DNA of 64,000 nucleotides from Rhizobium sp. GN54 (GCF_021026345.1 NZ_JAJNCZ010000012.1:1-64000); one strand, 5' to 3'. Shown: positions 28,074 through 37,155, counted from the first letter of the stretch. The notes: generated by a model from the letters alone, not told the origin. A program made the numbers and translations.

Positions 28074-29582
28074 ATGGAACTGCTATCTCACCTCTTCCTC
28101 GGCTTTGAAACAGCGCTGAGCCTCACCAATCTTGCTTACTGCTTCATCGGAGTTCTTCTCGGCACAGGAATCGGCGTCTTGCCGGGTTTGGGTCCTCTGG
28201 CCACGATTTCTATCCTCCTGCCAATCACTTTCGGATTGCCGCCCGTCTCATCCCTGATCATGCTTGCCGGGATTTACTACGGTGCCCAATATGGCGGATC
28301 CACCACAGCCATTCTGGTCAACCTGCCTGGTGAGTCCGCATCTGTCGTGACGGTGTTGGACGGGTACCAGATGGCCCGCAAGGGGCGAGCTGGCGTGGCG
28401 CTCGCGACGTCTGCCATCGGCTCGTTCTTTGCGGGCACGGTCGCGACGGTCATCATCGTGCTGTTTGCCCCGCCCCTGACGGAGGTTGCGCTTAAATTCG
28501 GGCCGGCCGATTATTTCTCGTTGATGGTCCTTGGCCTTGTGGCATCCATCGTGCTGGCCCACGGCTCCCTGTTGCATGCCTTGGGAATGGTGGTTCTCGG
28601 CCTGATCCTCGGTATCGTCGGCACGGACGTTAACTCCGGTATCACGAGGTTCACCTTTGGGTTTCCCGAAGTCGCCGACGGTATCAACTTCGTCATCATC
28701 GCCATGGGTATATTCGGATTGGGCGAGATCATTGCCAATCTTCAGAACGAGAGCATTCGCTCTGTCCTCGGCAGCCGGATCACGGGGTTGATGCCGACGC
28801 GTGAAGATTGGCGCAAAATGGCCGCGCCGATCCTGCGTGGAACCGCACTCGGCTCCATTCTCGGCATTCTTCCAGGCGGCGGGGCAATGCTCGCATCCTT
28901 CGCCTCCTATGCGCTTGAAAAGAAGGTATCACGGACGCCGGAAGAGTTCGGTAATGGCGCGATCGCCGGCGTCGCAGGACCGGAATCGGCCAATAATGCC
29001 GGGGCACAAACGTCCTTCATTCCCATGCTGACACTCGGTATTCCGTCGAACCCGGTCATGGCTTTGATGATCGGTGCCCTGGTGATCCAGGGTATCCAGC
29101 CAGGTCCCTCCGTCATCATCGAGCAGCCGGCGTTGTTCTGGGGCCTCATTGTCTCGATGTGGGTTGGCAATCTGATGCTGCTTGTCTTGAACCTCCCGCT
29201 CATCGGACTTTGGGTGAAACTGATTTCGGTTCCCTATCACTTCCTTTATCCTGCCATTCTCGTCTTCTGCGCGATCGGCGTGTTCAGCCTGAGCAACACG
29301 ACGTTCGATATCTACCTCATGGCGCTGTTTGGGCTCGTTGGCTACATCCTGCGCAAGATCGACTGCGAACCGGCGCCGCTTCTGCTCGGCTTTATCCTTG
29401 GTCCGATGATGGAAGAATACCTTCGGCGCGCTCTTCTACTGTCCCGGGGCGATCCCTCGGTGCTCGTCACCGAACCGGTCAGCGCCGCGATGCTGGTGGC
29501 TGCCCTCGGCCTGCTGATACTTGTTGCCGCACCCGCGGCAAGAAAAGCCAGACAGGAAGCATTTCGTGAAGAGGAAGCGTGA
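28074..29582 (+). CDS. Tripartite tricarboxylate transporter large subunit (TctA)
   Basis: A 502-residue polytopic permease with about eleven to twelve helices. TctA hallmarks are visible: GVLPGLGPLATISILLP near the N-terminus, YYGAQYGGSTTAILVNLPGE, and the second repeat GILPGGGAMLASF with FIPMLTLGIPSNPVMALM. Length and motifs are normal for the family. Uptake is presumably driven by the ion gradient, as for other TTT systems. Confidence 0.94.
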   Translation: MELLSHLFLGFETALSLTNLAYCFIGVLLGTGIGVLPGLGPLATISILLPITFGLPPVSSLIMLAGIYYGAQYGGSTTAILVNLPGESASVVTVLDGYQMARKGRAGVALATSAIGSFFAGTVATVIIVLFAPPLTEVALKFGPADYFSLMVLGLVASIVLAHGSLLHALGMVVLGLILGIVGTDVNSGITRFTFGFPEVADGINFVIIAMGIFGLGEIIANLQNESIRSVLGSRITGLMPTREDWRKMAAPILRGTALGSILGILPGGGAMLASFASYALEKKVSRTPEEFGNGAIAGVAGPESANNAGAQTSFIPMLTLGIPSNPVMALMIGALVIQGIQPGPSVIIEQPALFWGLIVSMWVGNLMLLVLNLPLIGLWVKLISVPYHFLYPAILVFCAIGVFSLSNTTFDIYLMALFGLVGYILRKIDCEPAPLLLGFILGPMMEEYLRRALLLSRGDPSVLVTEPVSAAMLVAALGLLILVAAPAARKARQEAFREEEA

Positions 29583-29689
29583 ACGTCCGAACTTCACCAG
29601 TCCCTAGGCTACCACGCGAAATAGCCGGGCAGGAAGGCTGAGATATGCCCAGGAGCTTCTGTAGTGTGGGAGCAATTTCGGAGATACAA

Positions 29690-30451
29690 ATGACAGATGT
29701 TGCAAAATCGACGGCCCGTGATGCGCTCGCGCCGACCGGCACGCTCCGAGCCACCATAAATGTTGGAAATCCCATCCTCGCAATCCGAGACGATGAGACC
29801 GGTGAGGTCCGTGGAGTATCGGTTGATCTCGCGCGAATGCTTGCGGCCGATCTCCAAGTTCCGTTATATCTCCATATCCTGGAATCGGCGGGAAAGGCTG
29901 TCGCAGCCGTTGAAGACGGGGAGGCCGACATCGGCTTTTTCGCCCGTGATCCTGACCGGGCCGCACGTATCGCCTTCACAGACCCTTACGTCCTCATCGA
30001 AGGTTGGTATATTGTTCGGGACGGCTCCAACTTTTTCGACTTGGCAGATGTCGACAAAGCTGGCACTCGGCTGACGGTCGGCAAGGCAAGTGCCTACGAT
30101 CTCTTTCTAACACGTCAGATCCAGCACGCGACCATCGAACGTGCACCGACATCCCCTACCGTCGTCGAAACGTTTCTCGAAACAAATGCCCACGTCGCTG
30201 CCGGCGTCCGTCAACAGCTTGAGAAGGATGCCGAGACGTTCGGCGGTCTCAGATTATTGCCGGAGCGTTTCATGGTCATTGAGCAAGCGATGGGCGTCGC
30301 CCGCTCGCATGGTGTCGCCGCCGAGGTGTTCCTGTCTGATTTTGTCGAGCGTGCAAAATCACATGGCTTAATTGCCGATGCCTTGAATCGATATGGTGTT
30401 TCCGGTGTCACAGTGGCCCCGTCACGCATTGTCGAGCGCCCTCGATCGTAA
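29690..30451 (+). CDS. Solute-binding-domain protein lacking a signal peptide
   Basis: A 253-residue type-3 periplasmic-binding-protein domain (VSVDLARMLAADLQVPL, EADIGFFARDPDRAARIAFTDPYV, EQAMGVARSHG). A CGGAGA site precedes the ATG at 29690; a start at 29645 would add residues without signal-peptide character. No export signal or membrane anchor is visible, so the protein may act in the cytoplasm as a ligand-binding sensor or enzyme-like protein, or be a non-exported relic. It follows tctA by 107 bp on the same strand. Confidence 0.75.
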   Translation: MTDVAKSTARDALAPTGTLRATINVGNPILAIRDDETGEVRGVSVDLARMLAADLQVPLYLHILESAGKAVAAVEDGEADIGFFARDPDRAARIAFTDPYVLIEGWYIVRDGSNFFDLADVDKAGTRLTVGKASAYDLFLTRQIQHATIERAPTSPTVVETFLETNAHVAAGVRQQLEKDAETFGGLRLLPERFMVIEQAMGVARSHGVAAEVFLSDFVERAKSHGLIADALNRYGVSGVTVAPSRIVERPRS

Positions 30452-30540
30452 TCGGCCGACATCAGGAACCCTTAAAACACGGCCGGTGTTTGAGCGGCGT
30501 CGGCCCCACCAAGCTTCCCTTCAAGCATCGCTAGGTCGGC

Positions 30541-30735
30541 GCCGTCGCCGGCTGGCGGCAAAAAAAGAGCTCATCGCTCGCCGCCCATGATACGGCGACC
30601 GACGCCACAAGACAGAATTTTACCGTCAAGAGCCTCTACTTCGACCACAGCGAGCCTCAGAACGTCGGTCACCTGTTCTTTGCGATCAAGCCTGACCTCT
30701 TCATGTCGCTTGGGAACTTCGACGCCCGCATGTAG
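30541..30735 (+). pseudogene. Remnant of an Ldh-family dehydrogenase (C-terminal end)
   Basis: In frame with a TAG at 30733-30735, the sequence SLYFDHSEPQNVGHLFFAI...FDARM matches the C-terminal end of the Ldh family (compare NLGHFFLVID in the intact gene at 26.5-27.5 kb). A TAG interrupts the frame upstream near 30531 and no N-terminal two-thirds exists. It abuts the aldolase remnant, so a deletion or recombination joined two gene fragments here. Confidence 0.65.
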
Positions 30736-30871
30736 GAGGACGGGGCTGTTTGTCGTCTTCGGCGGCCCGCAGAACCACCTTAACGGTTTCACAATTGGTG
30801 AAGTTGAACGCGGGCATCCAGTAGCCATGCTCCGCGGCATAGTCGAGGATCTGGCGAAGCGACGTGAGCAT
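30701..30871 (-). pseudogene. Truncated class II fructose-bisphosphate-type aldolase (N-terminal fragment)
   Basis: Only the first about 45 codons of the normal protein remain: MLTSLRQILDYAAEHGYWMPAFNFTN then CETVKVVLRAAEDD, the standard N-terminus of class II (zinc) ketose-bisphosphate aldolases. An excellent AAGGAG precedes the ATG at 30869-30871. After about 30736 the frame runs into unrelated sequence and stops. The rest of the enzyme is missing. It lies downstream of, and on the same strand as, the isomerase gene, so it was probably once the last gene of that operon. Confidence 0.75.
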
Positions 30872-30977
30872 AAGAATCTCCTTCATAGGGGAGTAGGGCG
30901 AACGAAAGTTCCTCACAGGCAGACGTCGTCCGATACCGACGACGCTGTGTGAGGGGAGTGTTCTGGTCGCGGAGAGA

Positions 30978-31763
30978 TCAGCTACGGAGCTTCCAATCAT
31001 GCAGGAAAGAAGCGCTCTCAACCGTAGAATTAGAAGGAATGTATTCGAATCCAATGGCGTCCCCGAACTCTACGGCCTGCAGTGCTGAGAGAATGTCGTT
31101 GAAAGGAAGGGTTCCCGTTCCGGGTTCATGCCTTCCAGGGAAGTCCGCGATATGGACGTGACCGATGCGGGCACCATTCCAGGGTATCCATTTCGTCAGT
31201 TCCACCTCCGTCACCGCAGCGTGGAACGTGTCCACCAGGAGCGTGACCTTCTCGATACCAAATATGTCTTGAACCTCAATCGCCTTTTGGAGGCTGGAGA
31301 TGGCGTATCCGGGGACGGCCGCCTCGCTGATGGCCTCAATCAGGACCCTGGCGCCGCTGCCTGCGGTCTGGTCGACGGCGTAACGGATGTTCTCCAGATA
31401 CACATCTTTTGCTTGAGCTGCATTTTCATCGCCCGGAACACCGGCCATCGGATGGATAAGCGGAGCGCCGACGATCAGTGCATATTCGAGCGCCCGGTCG
31501 AAACTCGCACGGAAATCGGCTTCACGGCCGGGTAGGGATGCAAGACCCTTTTCACCCTTGCTCGCATCGCCGGCGCCGCCAGCGAGCTGCGCGAAAAAGA
31601 GCCCGTGTTCATCCACCATCTTTCGCATCACCTGTGGGCCGATGCTGAAAGGCTGCGGATGCTCAACCGCGGTGAAGCCCGCCGCCGCCGCTGAGGCTAC
31701 GCGTTCGCCCAACGGGACCTCTTTGAACAGATAACCAATGTGGGCTGAGAGTTTGTTATTCAT
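30978..31763 (-). CDS. Hydroxypyruvate isomerase/2-oxo-tetronate isomerase (Hyi/OtnI family)
   Basis: A 261-residue TIM-barrel sugar-phosphate isomerase-like enzyme. It begins NNKLSAHIGYLFKEVPLGERVASAAAAGFTAVEH; the two metal-binding/catalytic glutamates are in VLIEAIS and GFEYIPS. The HVHIADFPGRHEPGTG segment is diagnostic for Hyi/OtnI. It fits with the kinase and decarboxylase genes upstream in C4-acid-sugar catabolism. GGAG lies ten bases before the ATG at 31763; a TTG at 31778 is an alternative. Confidence 0.85.
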   Translation of the reverse strand: MNNKLSAHIGYLFKEVPLGERVASAAAAGFTAVEHPQPFSIGPQVMRKMVDEHGLFFAQLAGGAGDASKGEKGLASLPGREADFRASFDRALEYALIVGAPLIHPMAGVPGDENAAQAKDVYLENIRYAVDQTAGSGARVLIEAISEAAVPGYAISSLQKAIEVQDIFGIEKVTLLVDTFHAAVTEVELTKWIPWNGARIGHVHIADFPGRHEPGTGTLPFNDILSALQAVEFGDAIGFEYIPSNSTVESASFLHDWKLRS

Positions 31764-32032
31764 TCGAGCTTTCTCCAAAGTTCGGGACAGGCTTGAGCAT
31801 TGGTCAAAGGCACAAGGGAGATCAGGTCAGGGTCACCGCGTCGAATATGAGCGCGCCAATCAGCCTGAGGATCGCGAGGATTCCTGCCGATCGGCGACTT
31901 CCAGAGAGGCCTTTGCCAACGCGGCGACGATAGCGGTCAGTTCGGACGAGATGCCGGACGAAGCCTGCTGATCAGGGTAATCCTGAAGTGAAGGGCGCAC
32001 CGTCTCCGGTTCCCTGTTGGAAGCAACTGACA

Positions 32033-32674
32033 TCAGTAGCCTCCGAATACTGCCTTGAGTTCTGCGACGTTCTCGTCGGTGAGCATTCGCGTAGGCATGC
32101 CGCGCAAAGTGACCAGAAGCTTCGCAGTCTCCTCGAGCTCTTCTGCTGCATAGACCGCCGAGGTGATGTCCTTTCCGGTGACGACCGGACCGTGGTTGGC
32201 CAGCAGGACGGCGGCATATTTTCCGTCAAGGGCACGGATCAGATCGCCAGCCCTCTCGTCGCCCGGACGAACATAGTCGACGAGCTTCACCTGACCGACT
32301 CGCATGACGACATAAGGCGTCAGCGGAGGAATGCAGTCTTCGGGATCGACATCGCTGAGACAGGACAAGGCGGTTGCGTAAGTAGAATGAAGATGGACCA
32401 CCGCCCCGGTTTCAGGGCGGGTTGCGTAGAATGCATTGTGAAGGAAAATCTCCTTCGATGGCTTGTCTCCGGATAGATGTCGTCCGTCGCGCGATACCTT
32501 GCTGATCTTCGCCGGGTCAAGGAAGCCGAGACACGAGTTGGTGGGTGTCATAAGGATCCCGTCGTCGACGGCAGCGCTGATGTTGCCTGCCGATCCGACC
32601 GAGAATCCCCGGTCGAACAGAGATTTCGACAGCCGGGCGATGTCCTCACGGATCTTGTTTTCCGAGGTGCTCAC
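32033..32674 (-). CDS. otnC: 3-oxo-tetronate 4-phosphate decarboxylase-like class II aldolase (OtnC)
   Basis: A 213-residue class II aldolase/adducin-family enzyme. Zinc ligands are visible in VVHLHSTYA and LLANHGPVV, and the SAGNISA and TPTNSCLG segments bind phosphate. Next to an OtnK kinase it most likely decarboxylates the phosphorylated 3-oxo-tetronate to a triose phosphate. The GTG start overlaps the otnK stop, so the two are coupled. Confidence 0.85.
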   Translation of the reverse strand: MSTSENKIREDIARLSKSLFDRGFSVGSAGNISAAVDDGILMTPTNSCLGFLDPAKISKVSRDGRHLSGDKPSKEIFLHNAFYATRPETGAVVHLHSTYATALSCLSDVDPEDCIPPLTPYVVMRVGQVKLVDYVRPGDERAGDLIRALDGKYAAVLLANHGPVVTGKDITSAVYAAEELEETAKLLVTLRGMPTRMLTDENVAELKAVFGGY

Positions 32675-33933
32675 TTTGCGTTCAACCTTTCGAGGGCCTT
32701 GGTGAAGAAGTCCGGCGAACCGAAATTGCCGGACTTGAGGGCGAGTGCGACGGGCTGCTCACCGTGCGAAAGCAGGACGGGAACGCCGGGATCGATTTCC
32801 TGGCCAATGGTGAGTGCGCCGAGATCGAGCGCCGAAACAACTGCCCCCGACGTCTCCCCGCCAGCCACGACCAGCCGCTTCACGCCGCAGTGGACGAGCT
32901 TGCGCGCGACATCCGCGAAGAACCCGTCGAGTTTTCCGGCAACCTCCTCGCGGCCATACTTCGCCTGCATCTGGCGGACTTCGTCAGGGGTGCCGGACGA
33001 GTAGGCGAGAGGAGCCTTCCCGTGATTGATCTTGATGAATTCGACGATGTCATCAGGCGTGGTGGCGCCGCTCATCACCTTGTCGACGTCGATCGCCAGC
33101 GTGGGGTGGCTCCGCTTGTGCAGATCGATCTGGCCACGCGTCGCCCCGGAGCAACTCCCAGCGAGGATCGCCTCGGGACCCTCGACGCCAACCCGGCCGC
33201 CCGAGTTTCCTGCGGCGAGGCCGCGTTCGATGAAGTTGCCCGGGAGCCCGATAGCGATACCCGATCCGCCAGTTACGAGTTTGTGGTCGGCAATCGCAGT
33301 GCCAATCGTGATCAGATCCTCGTCGGATGTCGCGTCCACGACGACGAGCGTGTCATTGGTCGTCGCCAGCGCGAGCGCGACATCGCTCTTTCCCTTGCGA
33401 ACGGTGGTCAAACCGACATGACCCACCGTCGACGTCGTCTGCTGAGCCAGCCAACGGCGGATGTCGGGATCGGTCATCGGCGTAAGCGGGTGGTTCTGCA
33501 TGCCGGATTCATTCAGGAGCCGATCCTGGACGAACAGATGCCCCATGTAGATCGTCCGCCCGGCGCCAGGGAACGCCGGGCATACGACGACGCCCTTCGC
33601 ACCGAGTGCCACGGCCAGCGCCTCTCCAACCGGGCCGATGTTTCCGGTCGGCGTCGAGTCGAAGGTCGAGCAGTATTTGAACACGATCTGCTGGCACCCC
33701 TGTGCCAACAGCCACTCGAGTGCGCCAAGGGACTCGCGGACAGCCTCTTCGACCGGGACGGTCCGGCTCTTCAGTGCAACAACGCCAGCCTCGATGTCGG
33801 CGGCTGCGGGGCCGTTTGGCACGCCAAGAAATTGCGCCGTTCTAAGGCCGCCTGTCGGCGCCACACCCTTCGAGATCGTGTTGGCGATGTCGCTTGCGCC
33901 CGTGAAGTCGTCGGCGATCACTCCTAGAAGCAT
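32671..33933 (-). CDS. otnK: 3-oxo-tetronate kinase (OtnK, four-carbon acid sugar kinase)
   Basis: A 420-residue kinase of the former DUF1537 family. The N-terminal LLGVIADDFTGASDIAN and FKYCSTFDSTPTGNIGP motifs are those of OtnK. The C-terminal nucleotide-binding part has VVAGGETSGAVVSAL and SGNFGSPDFF. It phosphorylates an oxidised C4 sugar acid (3-oxo-tetronate) at O4, after which OtnC acts. It is the second gene of the minus-strand operon after the racemase-like gene. Confidence 0.9.
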   Translation of the reverse strand: MLLGVIADDFTGASDIANTISKGVAPTGGLRTAQFLGVPNGPAAADIEAGVVALKSRTVPVEEAVRESLGALEWLLAQGCQQIVFKYCSTFDSTPTGNIGPVGEALAVALGAKGVVVCPAFPGAGRTIYMGHLFVQDRLLNESGMQNHPLTPMTDPDIRRWLAQQTTSTVGHVGLTTVRKGKSDVALALATTNDTLVVVDATSDEDLITIGTAIADHKLVTGGSGIAIGLPGNFIERGLAAGNSGGRVGVEGPEAILAGSCSGATRGQIDLHKRSHPTLAIDVDKVMSGATTPDDIVEFIKINHGKAPLAYSSGTPDEVRQMQAKYGREEVAGKLDGFFADVARKLVHCGVKRLVVAGGETSGAVVSALDLGALTIGQEIDPGVPVLLSHGEQPVALALKSGNFGSPDFFTKALERLNAK

Positions 33934-33994
33934 TTTCTTCCTCCTTGGCCGAAACCATCAGTCTAACCGATGTCGTGCAGCCGATGTCGTTCTG

Positions 33995-34660
33995 TTATTC
34001 TTTGCCAATCAAGCCACGGAGCTTAAGGACTGCTTGTTCCGGGCTGCTGAAGACTGGGGTGTCGGTGGAAGCCTGAACATCTGCCAGCGCCCGTGCCATC
34101 GAGAACTGGCCGAGTGTCACTGAGCGGAAACCGGAGAGCGACTTCGCCGCCTCGGCGATCAGGCGATTGTGCGTGGCAACGTCTCCCTGGCGCACGGCGT
34201 CGATAGCACCAGGCACGAAGACGCTTTCAATCTGGGCATCGGACCCACGCCGCGCGGCTTCCTCGCGGAATTCCTGCTCCATGCTCTCCTTCGCAGGCGG
34301 GAAGGTGTAGAGCATCGCGCTCCGGCCGCCCTCGGCGATCGCCGCCGCGAACATCGCCTCGTTCGGCTTAAGTACCGGGATGGCGAGCTGGGCTGCTGCG
34401 TACTCGATCGCTGGCCCGAACGCCGAGCAGGTAAACAGGACAGCATCGCTTCCCGTTGATGCGCCATACCTGGCGAGGGCAACGATGCGCTCGGTGAGTT
34501 CGTCGGGGATCTCGGCCGACCGGGCGCGGTCCGGGGTCAGGCTTTCTTCCAGAATGTTAATCGGCTCGGCGTCGGGCCAGAGATTCTTGAACGCGTCCCG
34601 GATCGGGTCCATTGCGACTGGCGTGGCATGGATCAGAGCAATCCTCGGTGACTTCGACAT
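33995..34660 (-). CDS. Asp/Glu racemase-superfamily protein
   Basis: A 221-residue protein of the aspartate/glutamate racemase fold. Only the first catalytic-type cysteine is evident (LFTCSAFGPAIEY). Where the second cysteine is expected, near SVTLGQFSMARA, there is phenylalanine-serine, so classical two-base racemisation is unlikely. A decarboxylase, isomerase or hydrolase role within the tetronate operon is possible. The ATG at 34660 is preferred by sequence; GGAGG lies rather far upstream (13 bases). It is divergent from the dehydrogenase gene across the operator region. Confidence 0.75.
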   Translation of the reverse strand: MSKSPRIALIHATPVAMDPIRDAFKNLWPDAEPINILEESLTPDRARSAEIPDELTERIVALARYGASTGSDAVLFTCSAFGPAIEYAAAQLAIPVLKPNEAMFAAAIAEGGRSAMLYTFPPAKESMEQEFREEAARRGSDAQIESVFVPGAIDAVRQGDVATHNRLIAEAAKSLSGFRSVTLGQFSMARALADVQASTDTPVFSSPEQAVLKLRGLIGKE

Positions 34661-34827
34661 GTCGGCTACGTTTCCTCCAACAGTTTGATCGGAAGGGTTC
34701 TGTTGAACTGCGAGAGTAGACGCCTCAGCCGTCAAGCAGCCGGAAACGCGTCTTCAATCACGGTTCACAAGGTACCTCCCGCGGTGAGGGCAGTTTGGCT
34801 TCATCCCCAGCACCGAAAATTTTGTGA

Positions 34828-34857
34828 TTGACGACTTCGCATACCGCATCGTATACG
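34828..34857 (+). promoter_or_regulatory. Promoter overlapping the putative GntR operator
   Basis: TTGACG (34828-34833) and TATACG (34852-34857), 18 bases apart, form a plausible sigma-70 promoter for the dehydrogenase-transporter operon. The -10 box lies inside the shared 16-bp element at 34841-34856, so binding there would block transcription. Confidence 0.55.
34841..34856 (+). promoter_or_regulatory. Putative GntR-regulator operator, copy 1
   Basis: ATACCGCATCGTATAC in the divergent promoter region matches at 14 of 16 positions the element in front of the gntR gene (40001-40016, opposite strand). Its place lets one regulator control both the minus-strand otn genes and the plus-strand dehydrogenase-transporter genes. 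Confidence 0.6.
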
Positions 34858-34884
34858 GTCAAGTATAAATTGAGGAGGCACCAA

Positions 34885-35961
34885 ATGAGAATTGCAGTTT
34901 TGCCCGGTGACGACATTGGTCCGGAGATCACTGAAGCCGCGTTGAGCGTTTTGCGCGCGGCGGACAAAAGCTTCGGCCTGGGGCTCGAATTCGACGTCCA
35001 TGAAGTGGGAATGGCATCGCACCGGAAGACCGGGACAACTCTCCCGGACAGCGCTGTCAAGGCTACTTTCGACGCCGACGGGGTCCTGCTTGGCCCGGGC
35101 GGCATGACCGCTTACCCACCGCTCTCCGAAGGTGGCTTCAACATCCCGGGCACGATCCGCAAGAAGCTTGATCTCTATGCGAACCTTCGCCCGGCGCGCT
35201 CCCGCAATGGCCTCGAGCGCGCACGTCCGGGTCTCGATTGCATTCTGGCGCGTGAGAACACGGAAGGCTTCTATGCCGACCGCAACATGTTCCTCGGCAG
35301 CGGCGAGTTCATGCCCACGCCGGATATCGCACTCGCCGTTCGCAAGATCACCCGCCAAGCTTCGCGCCGTATCGCGGAGAAGGCGTTTGAACTCGCCCGG
35401 ACGCGCCGCAAGCACGTCACCGTCGTCGGCAAGCGCCACGTCCTCCAGGTCTCCGACGGCCTCTTCGTCGAAGAGGCGGAAGCCGTCGCGCGCAACTATC
35501 CAGACGTGACACTTCGCGAAGTCGATATCGACGCGATGGTCGCGGACATCTACACCAACCCGGACCGTTTCGACGTGATCCTGATTACCAACATGTTCGG
35601 CGACATCCTGTCGAACCTGGCAGTCGCACTTTCCGGTGGCCTCGGTCTGGCCTCCGCGCTGAACGTGGGCGACACTCACGCTGCCGCCAATGCGGGTCAT
35701 GGTTCTGCGCCTGACATCGCTGGGAAGGGCATCGCCAATCCAAGCGGCATCATCCTTTCGACGGCAATGCTGCTGGACTGGTGGGGCGCGAAGCAGGGCG
35801 GCGAGAAATTCCACTTCGCTTCGAAGGCCATTGAACAGTCGATGGACGCTCTACTGACGTCCGGTCAGCGCACTGGAGACCTCGGCGGCGACCTCGGAAC
35901 CCAGGCGTTTGCCAAGGCGATCGCAGAAAATCTTCGCGAGCCAGTCAAGGCGGCAAGCTGA
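34885..35961 (+). CDS. Isocitrate/isopropylmalate/tartrate dehydrogenase-family enzyme
   Basis: A 358-residue beta-decarboxylating dehydrogenase. It begins MRIAVLPGDDIGPEI; the substrate arginines lie in LYANLRPARS, the conserved ENTEGFYAD loop follows, and metal aspartates occur in VDIDAMVADIYTNPDRFDVILITNMFGDILS. NAD-binding GSAPDIAGKGIANP is intact. The residues do not clearly mark leuB or icd, and the context (otnK, otnC, racemase-like gene, ABC importer) argues for a hydroxylated C4 acid such as a tartrate or tetronate. GAGGAGG precedes the ATG at 34885. Confidence 0.88.
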   Translation: MRIAVLPGDDIGPEITEAALSVLRAADKSFGLGLEFDVHEVGMASHRKTGTTLPDSAVKATFDADGVLLGPGGMTAYPPLSEGGFNIPGTIRKKLDLYANLRPARSRNGLERARPGLDCILARENTEGFYADRNMFLGSGEFMPTPDIALAVRKITRQASRRIAEKAFELARTRRKHVTVVGKRHVLQVSDGLFVEEAEAVARNYPDVTLREVDIDAMVADIYTNPDRFDVILITNMFGDILSNLAVALSGGLGLASALNVGDTHAAANAGHGSAPDIAGKGIANPSGIILSTAMLLDWWGAKQGGEKFHFASKAIEQSMDALLTSGQRTGDLGGDLGTQAFAKAIAENLREPVKAAS

Positions 35962-36041
35962 TTTGAGAGGCGGCAGCGGGCAGAGGACCAGCTGCCGTCG
36001 CTTCCAGAAATAGGTTCAACAGCATCACGGGAGGATACCAG

Positions 36042-37136
36042 ATGCAAACCTTGAAAGTGGCCGCATGTGCGGCAGTATTCCAGTCCGTAATCGTCGTCGC
36101 ATTCCCTGCGGGTGCCCAGCAGGCGCCTGAAGGCTACCCCGCCGACTACGCGGGCATTGTCACCGCCGGGATCAAAGAAGGTTCGGTGAATGTCTATTCG
36201 CCGACCGACTCCGAGCAAGCGGACGGGCTGATTTCCGGCTTCGAGAAGGCCTATCCCGGCATCAAGGTGAAATGGAACGACGTCGCCAGCGGCGCGGTCT
36301 ACAACCGTGTCGTTAGCGAAGCCGCCGCCGGACAGGTCGGTTCAGACGTAGTCTGGTCGAATGGCCTGGACCTCCAGCTGCAGCTCGTCGAAGAGGGGCA
36401 CGTGGAAACCTACAAGTCGGTTGAAGCCGCCAATATTCCCGCCTGGGCTCAGTACAAGGATGCGGCTTATTCGACGACCGTCGAGCCGATCGTTTTCATG
36501 TATAACAACAAGGTCTTCACGGACTCTGTTCCGAAGAACCATAAGGAACTGGCCGACCTTCTTGTGAAGAAGGGCGCCGAGCTTCAGGGCAAGGTCACAA
36601 CCTTCGATCCCGAAAAATCGGCATCCGCCTACACCGTGATGGAAAACGACGTCGTCAACGACAACGGTTTCTGGACACTGATCGATGCGTTCGGGAAGGC
36701 GAAGGGCAAGGTCTACTCCAGCTCCGGGCAGTTGCGCGAAAAGATCCTGTCCGGCGAGCATCCGTTCGGCTTCAACGTCAACGGTGCCTACGCAAAGGGA
36801 TGGGCCAAGTCCAACCCGACGCTCACGGTGGTCTATCCTGACGACTACACGATCGCTGCATCGCGCACTGCCTTCATCAGCAAGGATGCACCGAACCCGA
36901 ATGCAGCGAAACTCTTCCTCGACTACATGCTGTCCAAGGCTGGGCAGACGGCCGTTGCCGAGGCGGGCCTCCCTTCGGTGCGCAGCGATGTGACCGCCGA
37001 CAACTGGGACTCGGTGAACAAGGAAGCCGGCGGCAAGCTCGTGCCGATCAAGCTCGATGCCGCACTGCTTGAGGGCCTTCAGGCAACCAAGCGTGGCCAG
37101 TTCTTCAAGGACTGGAAGAAAGCCCTGAACCAGTAA
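36042..37136 (+). CDS. ABC transporter solute-binding protein (family 1, iron/phosphonate-type)
   Basis: A 364-residue secreted binding protein. The signal peptide ends at about residue 25 (FPAGA-QQ). The mature domain starts with NVYSPTDSEQADGLISGFEKAYPGIKVKW, typical of Fe(III)/2-aminoethylphosphonate/thiamine-type binding proteins, and contains VEPIVFMYNNKVF and the C-terminal AAKLFLDYMLSKAGQ. GGGAGGAT precedes the ATG. Followed by fused permease and ATPase genes; with the catabolic neighbours it probably binds an organic acid rather than iron. Confidence 0.9.
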   Translation: MQTLKVAACAAVFQSVIVVAFPAGAQQAPEGYPADYAGIVTAGIKEGSVNVYSPTDSEQADGLISGFEKAYPGIKVKWNDVASGAVYNRVVSEAAAGQVGSDVVWSNGLDLQLQLVEEGHVETYKSVEAANIPAWAQYKDAAYSTTVEPIVFMYNNKVFTDSVPKNHKELADLLVKKGAELQGKVTTFDPEKSASAYTVMENDVVNDNGFWTLIDAFGKAKGKVYSSSGQLREKILSGEHPFGFNVNGAYAKGWAKSNPTLTVVYPDDYTIAASRTAFISKDAPNPNAAKLFLDYMLSKAGQTAVAEAGLPSVRSDVTADNWDSVNKEAGGKLVPIKLDAALLEGLQATKRGQFFKDWKKALNQ

Positions 37137-37155
37137 ACCCGAGGATCCCGTAGTT

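Noticed and set aside
31764..32032. A small gene between the isomerase and otnC
   Set aside because: The plus-strand frame there overlaps the isomerase start, has no ribosome site and no known motif.
32764..33927. 387-codon open frame antisense to otnK
   Set aside because: Shadow of the OtnK frame with Arg-rich, motif-free translation.
34864..34869. TATAAA as the -10 box of the dehydrogenase operon
   Set aside because: The only good -35 (TTGACG) would be 30 bases away; TATACG at 34852 has normal spacing.
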